A DNA stretch of 8,689 nt, taken from the NCBI GenBank assembly GCA_913043805.1, contig CAJWMX010000099.1, positions 1-8,689 of the forward strand. Reading direction: 5' to 3'. Position numbers and translations under genes: made by a program. Within the stretch, counting starts at the first letter, position 1; each line of letters opens with the position of its first letter. Shown one piece after another: positions 1 to 5,651 of the stretch. This DNA is from an uncultured Acidobacteriota bacterium (GTDB lineage: Bacteria; Acidobacteriota; Vicinamibacteria; Vicinamibacterales; UBA8438). Below the pieces are notes generated by a model. That model made no database searches. It saw nothing but the letters and a program-made list of their open reading frames with translations, and was not told the origin of the DNA.

Positions 1-86
1 AAGAGCGTCAACCGCTCGAGCCGATCGAGATGTCCAACGTCCTCGTTGAGCGTACCGTCGCGATCCAGGAAGACCGCCGGCCTCAT
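1..86 (-). CDS. gmhB: D-glycero-D-manno-heptose 1,7-bisphosphate 7-phosphatase, N-terminal 28 residues only (3' end off window)
   Basis: This HAD-superfamily phosphatase removes the 7-phosphate of heptose 1,7-bisphosphate in the cytoplasmic ADP-heptose pathway that feeds LPS inner-core assembly. Only the start is visible. It reads MRPAVFLDRDGTLNEDVGH, which holds the HAD motif I signature DxDGT with the family-typical LDRDGTLNED form; the first Asp (D8) would be the phosphorylated nucleophile and D10 the acid/base. The ATG at 86-84 overlaps the heptosyltransferase stop (83-85) as ATGA, and AGGAG (98-94) lies 7 nt upstream, so the start is well supported. Lying next to a heptosyltransferase favours GmhB over histidinol phosphatase (HisB-N), which shares the motif. 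The rest of the gene cannot be judged. Confidence 0.82.
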   Translation of the reverse strand, partial: MRPAVFLDRDGTLNEDVGHLDRLERLTL

Positions 87-706
87 ATCGACGCTCCTGC
101 CTGCTGATCCAATCCGTCACTCACGGCTTCGAAGACCTGGCTGGTGGTAATGCGACGCATACAACGATGATCGATCGGGCAATCACGAAAGAAGCAAGGA
201 CGACAGCGAACCGACCGACTCAACACGGCATGCGATCCGACCGGCGCGGTCAGCCGCTCATCGGTCGGACCGAAGAGCGCGGTCACCCGGACGCCGAGGG
301 CAGCGGCGAGATGCATCGCCCCAGAGTCGCTGGAGATGAACGCGTGACAACTCGCGAGCACGCCGATCAGCTCGGAGAGATCGGTGCGGCCAATCAGGTT
401 GAGGACGCCGTCCCGCACCGCGCTGTCCTGCGGGAGCGAGGATTCTATCGCATAGCCCGCATCGCGATCGTGCGCGCTCCCGACCAACACCACCTGCAGG
501 TGACGGTCCGCGACCAGCCGGCCGAGGACGTCGGCGTAGCTCGTCGGATGCCAGCGCTTCGCGTGCCCGTAGGCGGCACCCGGCGCTACCCCCACCAGCG
601 GCCGACGGAGATCGAGCCCGGCCCCCTGGAGCAATATCCTGCCGAGGCGGGTCATCCGGCCCGTGGGCGCCAGACGCGGCACGGGCGCCGCGGGCAGGAA
701 GTTCAA
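83..706 (-). CDS. waaF: ADP-heptose:LPS heptosyltransferase (GT9, WaaF type), C-terminal part of a frameshifted gene
   Basis: This 207-residue frame carries the C-terminal, ADP-heptose-binding half of a GT9 heptosyltransferase, which adds heptose to the Kdo/heptose inner core at the inner face of the cytoplasmic membrane. Visible motifs are APGAAYGHAKRW (41-52 of this frame), SDSGAMHLA (126-134), FGPTDE (145-150) and the WaaF-characteristic CRPCFFRDCPIDHRCM (168-183). It has no proper N-terminal half. That half lies immediately upstream in another frame, ending at 703, and the two together (about 360 residues) match the usual length of one WaaF. The first usable codon is a TTG at 706-704, overlapping the upstream TGA as TTGA, with only a distant GGCGGG upstream. 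Independent initiation is therefore possible but weakly supported. The frame is open further upstream through residues such as SNND, which suits a continuous ancestral gene. The stop overlaps gmhB. Confidence 0.85.
   Translation of the reverse strand: MNFLPAAPVPRLAPTGRMTRLGRILLQGAGLDLRRPLVGVAPGAAYGHAKRWHPTSYADVLGRLVADRHLQVVLVGSAHDRDAGYAIESSLPQDSAVRDGVLNLIGRTDLSELIGVLASCHAFISSDSGAMHLAAALGVRVTALFGPTDERLTAPVGSHAVLSRSVRCRPCFFRDCPIDHRCMRRITTSQVFEAVSDGLDQQAGASI
94..98 (-). promoter_or_regulatory. Ribosome binding site of gmhB
   Basis: AGGAG on the minus strand lies 7 nt before the gmhB ATG and inside the end of the upstream coding frame. With the ATGA stop-start overlap it fixes the gmhB start, in a region where no other ATG fits. 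Confidence 0.6.
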
Positions 707-1164
707 GTCGTTGTTCGACCCGCCGCGGGCGTCACGCCGACCCCCTCGACCAGCGTCTGATAGTAGGCCGTCAGGTGACGATGCGGACGTGACGGCGGAC
801 GTGGCACGGCACGGGACAGGATGAACCGACGGACCGGCCCGGTGTAGCCCCAGCGCTCGGGAATACCGGCGCGGCGGGCGGCCCAGGCCGACCCGAAGGA
901 GTTGGGCAGCAGCAGCACACGATCGAACTGGCCCTCGCGAAGCGTCGCCACCTCCGCCCGCAGCCGGGCCACGCCGCCGGGCACGGCGCGATCGAGCGGA
1001 ACGATCTCATCGATGGACCCGACGGCGCTCAGCAGCGGAGCAAAGGCGGCTGGCGCAGCCGCCACCAGCGTGGCGTCGCGTTGGTGGGCCCGCAGGGCGG
1101 TGAACACCGGCAGGGCCATGACCAGATCGCCCAACCAGTTGGGGGTGCGGACCAGGAAGCGCAT
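703..1164 (-). CDS. waaF: ADP-heptose:LPS heptosyltransferase (GT9, WaaF type), N-terminal part of a frameshifted gene
   Basis: This is the N-terminal Rossmann-like, acceptor-binding half of the same heptosyltransferase. It opens with MRFLVRTPNWLGDLVMALP, the classic WaaF/WaaC start, and Asp13 falls where the family's proposed catalytic base lies. LLPNSFGSAWAARRAGIPERWGY further on is also family-typical. The protein then runs into GRTTT and stops (TGA 705-703) before any nucleotide-sugar-binding motif, so alone it should be inactive. I chose the ATG at 1164-1162 because it puts the Asp at position 13 and has GGAGGGAAG upstream, although GGAGG is a rather long 12 nt away. A GTG at 1173-1171 overlapping the acyltransferase stop as GTGA is the alternative. 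Only 5 nt separate the ATG from the lpxL stop. It is the fourth gene of the operon. Confidence 0.85.
   Translation of the reverse strand: MRFLVRTPNWLGDLVMALPVFTALRAHQRDATLVAAAPAAFAPLLSAVGSIDEIVPLDRAVPGGVARLRAEVATLREGQFDRVLLLPNSFGSAWAARRAGIPERWGYTGPVRRFILSRAVPRPPSRPHRHLTAYYQTLVEGVGVTPAAGRTTT
704..745 (-). other. Probable -1 base frameshift site in waaF
   Basis: The N-terminal frame is convincing down to TAYYQTLVEGVG and the C-terminal frame is convincing from about NFLPAAPVPRL. The two frames differ as if one base were missing. Adding one G in the GGCGGG on the minus strand (around 719-721) gives VTPAAGSNNDLNFLPAAP without a stop. The G5 run at 745-741 is the other candidate place. The sequence cannot show whether this is a sequencing or assembly error, a real mutation or programmed slippage. 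Confidence 0.7.
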
Positions 1165-1169
1165 CCGTG

Positions 1170-2147
1170 TCACTTCCCTCCACAAGCCGCCGCGGGGGGC
1201 GCCGACTCGACAGACGCAGTCGGAGGCGGCTCGACGACCTCATCGGCGACCCGCCAGCGCCGGTGCATCCACAGCCACAGCTCCGGGTAGCGACGGACGT
1301 ACATCTCCAGCACATCGGTGCAGCGCTGGGTGAGCAGCCGGACGGCGTCCGGGTCATCCGGATCCGGCCGGTCGACGGGAGCCTCGTAGATCAAGCGATA
1401 GCGACCGTCCGGCAGCGGCAACGCGAACACCGGAATCACCGGAACGTCGGTACGCAGCGCCAGCACGGCGATCGCAGAGGTCGTGGCCGCCGGACGATTG
1501 AAGAAATCCACGACGATCGCGCTGCGGTCCTGCATGTGCTGGTCGATCATCATGCCGACCGACTCGTGCTGCTGGAGCCCACGGAGCAGGCCACGGATGG
1601 CACCCTGGCGAGGTATCACTCGCGTACCGACCCGCGTCCGCAGCCGTTCGATCATCGCCTCAAGCAACGGATTGTCGAGCGTCCGCGCCACCATCACGAT
1701 CGGCGCGAATCGCACGGCGTGCACCATGATCTGGAGCTCCCAGAACCCGAAGTGGCCGGTGAAGAACATCGCGCCTCGTCCGGACGCGATTACCTGTTCG
1801 ACCCGTTCGACCCCTTCCAGCTCGACGACATCCATCATCTGCTCGAGGCTCATGGTGTCGAAACGCAGGAGTTCGAGGATGTGACGCCCGAGGTTGGTGA
1901 ACGCGCCCCGCACGATCTCCCGGCATTCGGACTCCGTGCGCAGTGGAAACGCCGCTCGGACGTTCTTCACCGCGGTTTCGCGGCGACGGCGATCCAGACG
2001 GTGAAACAGCAGCCCCAAGCCGGTCGCCGCCTTGAGCATCCACGCCCGGGGGATGAGTCGCACCGCCAGCCGTACGACGGCCACCATCGCATACTCGAGA
2101 CGATGCCGGATGGGGCGGAGCCGACTCCCGGCGGAGGAGCCGCTCAC
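1170..2147 (-). CDS. lpxL: Lipid A biosynthesis late acyltransferase (LpxL/HtrB family)
   Basis: This acyltransferase transfers a secondary fatty acyl chain to Kdo-bearing lipid A precursor at the inner membrane. The 325-residue product, close to the family's usual size of about 300-320, carries the catalytic HX4E motif as GHFGFWE (H132, E137). It also shows MIDQHMQDR, a pocket segment FFNRPAATTSAIAVLALRT, and YPELWLWMHRRWR near the end, all typical of LpxL/LpxM. A hydrophobic stretch around residues 20-48 would be the membrane anchor. The GTG start at 2147-2145 is supported by GGGAG 8 nt upstream and by a 4-nt GTGA overlap with lpxK. Translation further upstream would only read through lpxK in another frame. 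The last 25 residues are a Pro/Ala-rich tail with no motif. Acyl-chain specificity and LpxL versus LpxM cannot be told from sequence, so the symbol denotes the family. It is the only acyltransferase in the operon. Confidence 0.9.
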   Translation of the reverse strand: MSGSSAGSRLRPIRHRLEYAMVAVVRLAVRLIPRAWMLKAATGLGLLFHRLDRRRRETAVKNVRAAFPLRTESECREIVRGAFTNLGRHILELLRFDTMSLEQMMDVVELEGVERVEQVIASGRGAMFFTGHFGFWELQIMVHAVRFAPIVMVARTLDNPLLEAMIERLRTRVGTRVIPRQGAIRGLLRGLQQHESVGMMIDQHMQDRSAIVVDFFNRPAATTSAIAVLALRTDVPVIPVFALPLPDGRYRLIYEAPVDRPDPDDPDAVRLLTQRCTDVLEMYVRRYPELWLWMHRRWRVADEVVEPPPTASVESAPPAAACGGK

Positions 2148-3163
2148 GCCACGCGCTCCCGGACGGCGGCCAGGCCGTCGGCGAGGAGTCGGTCGAGATC
2201 GTTCGCCGACTCCACGTCCGTCTTGAGGCGGGCTACGGCGACCGGGATCGTCGTCGGGAGCCAGCGCAGCAGACGGACCCAGTCCTTTTCGGTCGTGACG
2301 ATCACCTGCGCGCCGGCCGCCTCGGCCTGACGGACGCACCGCTGGAGGTCGGCCCCGGTATAGGGGTGGTGATCGGAGAAGAACGCCGTGCCACTCGGCG
2401 CCCAGCCACCATCGGACAGGTCCCGGACGAAACGGCCCGGATCGGCGATCCCCGCTACGGCGAAGACCGGCGTTCCGGCCGGCACCTCCTCCTCGGCCGC
2501 ACCGGGGGATCGGACAAGAGGAGATTGGAGTGTCATCGTGACACCGAACGAGGTCGAGACGCCGAGTCGTTCAGCCACACGAGCGCGAACGCCAGCGTCG
2601 GGATCAACGATGAGCGTCGCGTCCGCCTCGACGACGGTCGTCAGTGATTCGCGCAGCCTCCCGGCGGGCAACACGGCGTCGTCGAGGTCGCCTGGTCGCA
2701 CGACGACGAGGTCGACGGCACGCTCGAGGGCCAGGTGTTGGAAGCCGTCGTCGAGCACGTGGACGGTGGCGCCCAGGCGAGACTCGGCGAGCGTTCCAGC
2801 GAGGTGGCGGTCTAGCGCGACGACCACCGCGACGCCGTCGAGCTGCTGCGCGAGCATCCAGGGCTCGTCACCAGCGGTCTCGAGCCGCCCGCGCACCATT
2901 TCATGATCACGCACGACCACCGCTCCATCGACCGGCTCCTCACGGCGATAGCCGCGACTCAGCACCGCCGGTCGCTCACCCATCGCCACCAAGCGACGAG
3001 CCACCTCGGCCGTCACCGGTGTCTTGCCGCTCCCCCCCGCGTTCAGCGCCCCGACGCTCACCACGGGAGACCGCAGACGACGCCGCGCGGAAGGATGGGT
3101 CGCGAAGTGCCGGCGCCGGCGACGAGCGGCGGCTGCGTAGAGACGGGACAGCAGGTGCCGCAT
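2144..3163 (-). CDS. lpxK: Tetraacyldisaccharide 4'-kinase (lipid A 4'-kinase)
   Basis: LpxK phosphorylates the 4' position of the tetraacyldisaccharide-1-phosphate to form lipid IVA, using ATP at the cytoplasmic face of the inner membrane. The 339-residue protein has an Arg-rich N-terminus and then the LpxK Walker A (VGALNAGGSGKTP, about residues 37-49, K47). SRGYRR (69-74), GDEP (98-101) and the signature DDGFQH (138-143) follow. The order, spacing and total length fit the family. A VTTEKDWVRL segment near the C-terminus is also common in LpxK. The ATG at 3163-3161 shares one base with the kdtA stop (TGATG). No clear ribosome binding site precedes it (the upstream bases read TTTCCCCACGTG), so translation probably relies on ribosomes finishing kdtA. 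Its own stop overlaps the lpxL start. Confidence 0.95.
   Translation of the reverse strand: MRHLLSRLYAAAARRRRRHFATHPSARRRLRSPVVSVGALNAGGSGKTPVTAEVARRLVAMGERPAVLSRGYRREEPVDGAVVVRDHEMVRGRLETAGDEPWMLAQQLDGVAVVVALDRHLAGTLAESRLGATVHVLDDGFQHLALERAVDLVVVRPGDLDDAVLPAGRLRESLTTVVEADATLIVDPDAGVRARVAERLGVSTSFGVTMTLQSPLVRSPGAAEEEVPAGTPVFAVAGIADPGRFVRDLSDGGWAPSGTAFFSDHHPYTGADLQRCVRQAEAAGAQVIVTTEKDWVRLLRWLPTTIPVAVARLKTDVESANDLDRLLADGLAAVRERVA
2156..2160 (-). promoter_or_regulatory. Ribosome binding site of lpxL
   Basis: GGGAG, 8 nt before the GTG at 2147, sits inside the last codons of lpxK. It decides between this GTG and longer in-frame alternatives upstream. Confidence 0.5.
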
Positions 3164-4491
3164 CACGTGGGGAAACGCATGACGATGGCGGCGTCGGCGC
3201 TTCGGGTCATCGGGAGCATCCGCTCGATGAGCGCGGCACAGCGCTCGGTCGCGCCCCGATGGGACATCACCAGCGCCTGGGCCGCAGCCCCCAGAGAGGC
3301 ACATTCGACCGGATCCTCCAACAATCGAAGCAGCGTCGGGCCCAGCGCCGAGGACTCGTCGATCTGCAGGGCGGCGCGGTTGGCTCGGAACAGCTCAGCA
3401 ATCTCCGCGAAGTTGTGCATGTGCGGACCGAACACGACGGGACGCGCGCGGACCGCCGCCTCGAGCACGTTGTGCCCACCGTGCGGCACCAAACTCCCGC
3501 CTAGAAAGACCACCGTCGCCAGCTCATACAGGGACGCCAGTTCGCCTACCGTGTCCAGCACGATGACGCGCGCGCGCGGCTCTCGGTCGAACGGCAACTC
3601 GGTACGTCGCACCGTTGGATGGCCCCGCTCGGCCGCCAGCGCCACCAAGTCGTCGGCCCGCTCCGGATGGCGAGGCGCGAGCACCAGGACCGCCGAGGGA
3701 TCTCTAGCGACCACCTGCTCATAGGCCTCGAGGGCGTAGCCCTCCTCGCCCGGGTGGGTGCTGGCGGCCACGACGACCGGCCGCCCGTCCAACAACCGAA
3801 ACGTCCGCGGCACGCCGTCGCCCCCCAGTTGCACTGGCCCGGTCGCCGGCTCCAGGGCGTCGAATTTGAGATTGCCGGTCACCTCCACCCGCTCGGCCGG
3901 CGCGCCAATGTCGATCAGCCGGCGGGCGGACGCTTCACTCTGCATGCAGGCCAGGTCGAGATGCCGGAGCACGCGTCGGAAGAACCAGCGCGCCATGCGG
4001 TAGCGGGGATACGAGCGGTCGGAGATCCTCCCGTTCACGAGCACGGTGCGGATCTCGCGGGCCTGGCAGTGACGCAGCAGGTTGGGCCACAGCTCGGTGT
4101 CGATCGTGATCACGAGCATAGGCCGGACCTGGTCAAGCACCCGTCGCACCGTGCCGGACAGGTCAAAAGGAAAGAAGAAGACGCCGTCGAGCCCCTCGAG
4201 ACCGTCGGCAACCCGCCGGCCCGTGTCGGTGGTGGTCGACAAATAGATCGGGTGTCCTGGATAGCGGTCACGCAGGACGGGCACCAGGGCGCGAGCGGCC
4301 AGGACTTCCCCGACCGACACCCCGTGCAGCCAGATCGACGTCGACGTCCCTGGATCGATCTCGGACGGCAGCCGCCCCCAGCGCTCGGCCAGAGTGCCAC
4401 GATACTTTCCGTGGCGGAGCGTCGCGGCCAACAGCCGCGGCGCGGCCAGCGCGGCATAGAGAGCGATCACGAGCTGGTAGAGCAGATACAT
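3163..4491 (-). CDS. kdtA: 3-deoxy-D-manno-octulosonic acid transferase (Kdo transferase)
   Basis: KdtA (WaaA, GT30) adds one or more Kdo residues from CMP-Kdo to lipid IVA at the inner membrane. The 442-residue product begins with a hydrophobic anchor (MYLLYQLVIALYAALAAPRL), then has ERWGRLP (37-42) and WLHGVSVGE (54-62) with the conserved Glu62. TTTDTGRR (86-93), TELWPN (132-137), VNGRISDRS (152-160), GNLKFD (206-211), APRHPER (272-278) and GGSLVPHGGHN (331-341) follow. All are family hallmarks in the right order. I start it at the ATG at 4491-4489 because the membrane anchor begins there. A longer form from 4545 would lie upstream of the candidate promoter and adds 18 residues with no family look. 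There is no ribosome binding site: the bases before the ATG are CCCCTCCTTGCAG, and the predicted leader is only about 18 nt. First gene of the LPS operon; how many Kdo units it adds is unknown. Confidence 0.95.
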   Translation of the reverse strand: MYLLYQLVIALYAALAAPRLLAATLRHGKYRGTLAERWGRLPSEIDPGTSTSIWLHGVSVGEVLAARALVPVLRDRYPGHPIYLSTTTDTGRRVADGLEGLDGVFFFPFDLSGTVRRVLDQVRPMLVITIDTELWPNLLRHCQAREIRTVLVNGRISDRSYPRYRMARWFFRRVLRHLDLACMQSEASARRLIDIGAPAERVEVTGNLKFDALEPATGPVQLGGDGVPRTFRLLDGRPVVVAASTHPGEEGYALEAYEQVVARDPSAVLVLAPRHPERADDLVALAAERGHPTVRRTELPFDREPRARVIVLDTVGELASLYELATVVFLGGSLVPHGGHNVLEAAVRARPVVFGPHMHNFAEIAELFRANRAALQIDESSALGPTLLRLLEDPVECASLGAAAQALVMSHRGATERCAALIERMLPMTRSADAAIVMRFPT

Positions 4492-4516
4492 CTGCAAGGA
4501 GGGGCGCGATGCCGGC

Positions 4517-4545
4517 AGTATACGTGGCTCGTTTGACCGCAACAA
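4517..4545 (-). promoter_or_regulatory. Candidate sigma70-type promoter for the kdtA-lpxK-lpxL-waaF-gmhB operon
   Basis: On the minus strand TTGTTG (4545-4540) is followed after 17 nt by TATACT (4522-4517). The -10 is near consensus, the -35 is fair and the spacing is ideal. Transcription would start near 4510, leaving a leader of roughly 18 nt before the kdtA ATG. Its -35 lies inside the spacer of the opposing gap promoter. Confidence 0.5.
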
Positions 4546-4572
4546 GGCGCCCTAATTACAATAGCTCGTTTG
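4527..4572 (+). repeat. Direct repeat GCTCGTTTG (two copies, 37 bp apart), possible operator
   Basis: The 9-mer GCTCGTTTG occurs at 4527-4535 and 4564-4572; allowing one mismatch the match extends to TNGCTCGTTTG. The first copy overlaps the gap -35 and lies in the kdtA promoter spacer. The second spans the expected gap transcription start. The placement is what a regulator site would look like, but part of the match may simply be a promoter discriminator. Confidence 0.35.
4533..4562 (+). promoter_or_regulatory. Candidate sigma70-type promoter for the gap-pgk-tpiA-secG operon
   Basis: TTGACC (4533-4538) is followed after 18 nt by TACAAT (4557-4562), each one mismatch from consensus, in an AT-richer patch that stands out in the GC-rich window. 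Transcription would start near 4569, giving a leader of about 59 nt before the gap ATG. This is the strongest promoter-like sequence I see in the window. Confidence 0.65.
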
Positions 4573-4576
4573 TGAC

Positions 4577-4590
4577 GCGCCTCCGGGCGC
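4577..4590 (+). other. Small hairpin in the gap 5' leader
   Basis: GCGCC, loop TCCG, GGCGC forms a perfect 5-bp GC stem about 25 nt upstream of the gap ribosome binding site. It is too short for a riboswitch, and no U-tract follows, so it is not a terminator. It may do no more than stabilise the leader. Confidence 0.25.
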
Positions 4591-4614
4591 CCCCCGTTCA
4601 CCTACCCGCACGTC

Positions 4615-4619
4615 GAGGG
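4615..4619 (+). promoter_or_regulatory. Ribosome binding site of gap
   Basis: GAGGG lies 8 nt before the ATG at 4628, which agrees with the GAPDH N-terminus beginning MATRLGINGFGRIGRN. Confidence 0.55.
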
Positions 4620-4627
4620 CTTCTTTC

Positions 4628-5635
4628 ATGGCAACACGACTGGGAATCAACGGATTCGGCCGGATCGGCCGCAACATCATGCGGGCGGCCCGCGGCCACG
4701 GCGACGTAGAGATCGTCGCCGTCAACGACATCACCAGCGCCGACACGTTGGCGCATCTCCTGAAGTACGACTCGGTTCTCGGCAACCTCAGCGACGAGGT
4801 AGCGGTGGAAGGCGACGGCATCCGCATGGGCGACCACCAGTTCAAGGTGACGGCCGAGCGCGATCCGGCCAACCTCCCCTGGGGTGACCTCGGAGTCGAT
4901 GTCGTGCTCGAATCAACCGGCATCTTCACCAAGCGGGATGACGCCTCCAAGCACCTGGCGGGTGGCGCCAAGCGGGTGATCATCACCGCACCGGCGAAAC
5001 AGCCGGACCTTACCGTCGTGCTGGGAGTCAACTCGGACACCTACGACCCGGCCGAGCACAAGATCATCTCGAACGCCTCCTGCACCACGAACTGCCTGGC
5101 GCCGGTGGCCAAAGTGCTGAACGACTCGTTCGGTCTCAGACGTGGCTGGATGACCACCGTCCACGCCTACACCAACGACCAGCGCCTGCTCGACCTGCCG
5201 CACAAGGACCTGCGCCGGGCGCGAGCCGCCGCCGTCTCCATGATCCCGACCTCGACCGGCGCTGCCGCGGCGGTTGGCGAAGTGCTGCCTGAGTTGAAGG
5301 GCCGTCTGGACGGCATCGCCATGCGAGTGCCGACGCCCAATGTCTCGGTGGTCGACCTGGTGGCCCAGGTCAACGGCGAGACGACGGCCGAGGCGGTCAA
5401 CGCGGCCTTCGCCGCCGCCGCCGACGGACCGATGTCGGGCATCCTCCAGGTGGCCACCGACCCGCTGGTCTCGATCGACTTCCGTGGCAACCCGCACTCC
5501 TCGATCGTCGATGCGGACTACACCAAGGTGATGGATGGCGACTTCGTGAAGGTGCTGTCCTGGTATGACAACGAGTGGGGCTACTCGTCCCGCTGTGTCG
5601 ACCTGGTGAAGTTCCTCGCCGAGAAGGGCCTCTAG
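4628..5635 (+). CDS. gap: Glyceraldehyde-3-phosphate dehydrogenase, NAD-dependent, type I
   Basis: GAPDH oxidises and phosphorylates glyceraldehyde-3-phosphate to 1,3-bisphosphoglycerate in cytoplasmic glycolysis, and can run in reverse in gluconeogenesis. The 335-residue protein is full length. It has the Rossmann motif GINGFGRIGRN (6-16) and Asp34 in VNDIT, which favours NAD over NADP. The active-site segment SNASCTTNC has the nucleophile Cys152, and TVHAYTNDQ carries His179. The S-loop is LLDLPHKDLRRARAAA, whose Leu-Pro (190-191) is again typical of NAD-specific enzymes. WYDNEWGYSSR near the C-terminus completes the family pattern. A GAGGG ribosome binding site and a good promoter precede it. 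Pgk follows after 16 nt. Nothing is missing; this is an ordinary glycolytic enzyme. Confidence 0.97.
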   Translation: MATRLGINGFGRIGRNIMRAARGHGDVEIVAVNDITSADTLAHLLKYDSVLGNLSDEVAVEGDGIRMGDHQFKVTAERDPANLPWGDLGVDVVLESTGIFTKRDDASKHLAGGAKRVIITAPAKQPDLTVVLGVNSDTYDPAEHKIISNASCTTNCLAPVAKVLNDSFGLRRGWMTTVHAYTNDQRLLDLPHKDLRRARAAAVSMIPTSTGAAAAVGEVLPELKGRLDGIAMRVPTPNVSVVDLVAQVNGETTAEAVNAAFAAAADGPMSGILQVATDPLVSIDFRGNPHSSIVDADYTKVMDGDFVKVLSWYDNEWGYSSRCVDLVKFLAEKGL

Positions 5636-5651
5636 GCGGCCGGCGCAGGCG

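Noticed and set aside
1167..2330. A 387-codon open frame on the plus strand antisense to lpxL and lpxK
   Set aside because: Its translation is a His/Arg/Asp-rich mix with no domain pattern, and it runs across two convincing genes on the other strand. Long antisense frames are expected in GC-rich DNA with strong codon-position bias.
2644..3724. Overlapping Arg-rich plus-strand open frames opposite lpxK and kdtA
   Set aside because: These are compositional shadows: very high Arg/Ser/Ala with no hydrophobic core, and fully covered by real genes on the minus strand.
4496..4709. Plus-strand AAGGAGG followed 6 nt later by an ATG (4509), opening a 66-codon frame; considered as a leader peptide
   Set aside because: It starts upstream of the gap promoter, so a gap transcript would not include its start. 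Its last third is out-of-frame gap sequence and the peptide has no recognisable pattern. The AAGGAGG is the complement of the kdtA leader.
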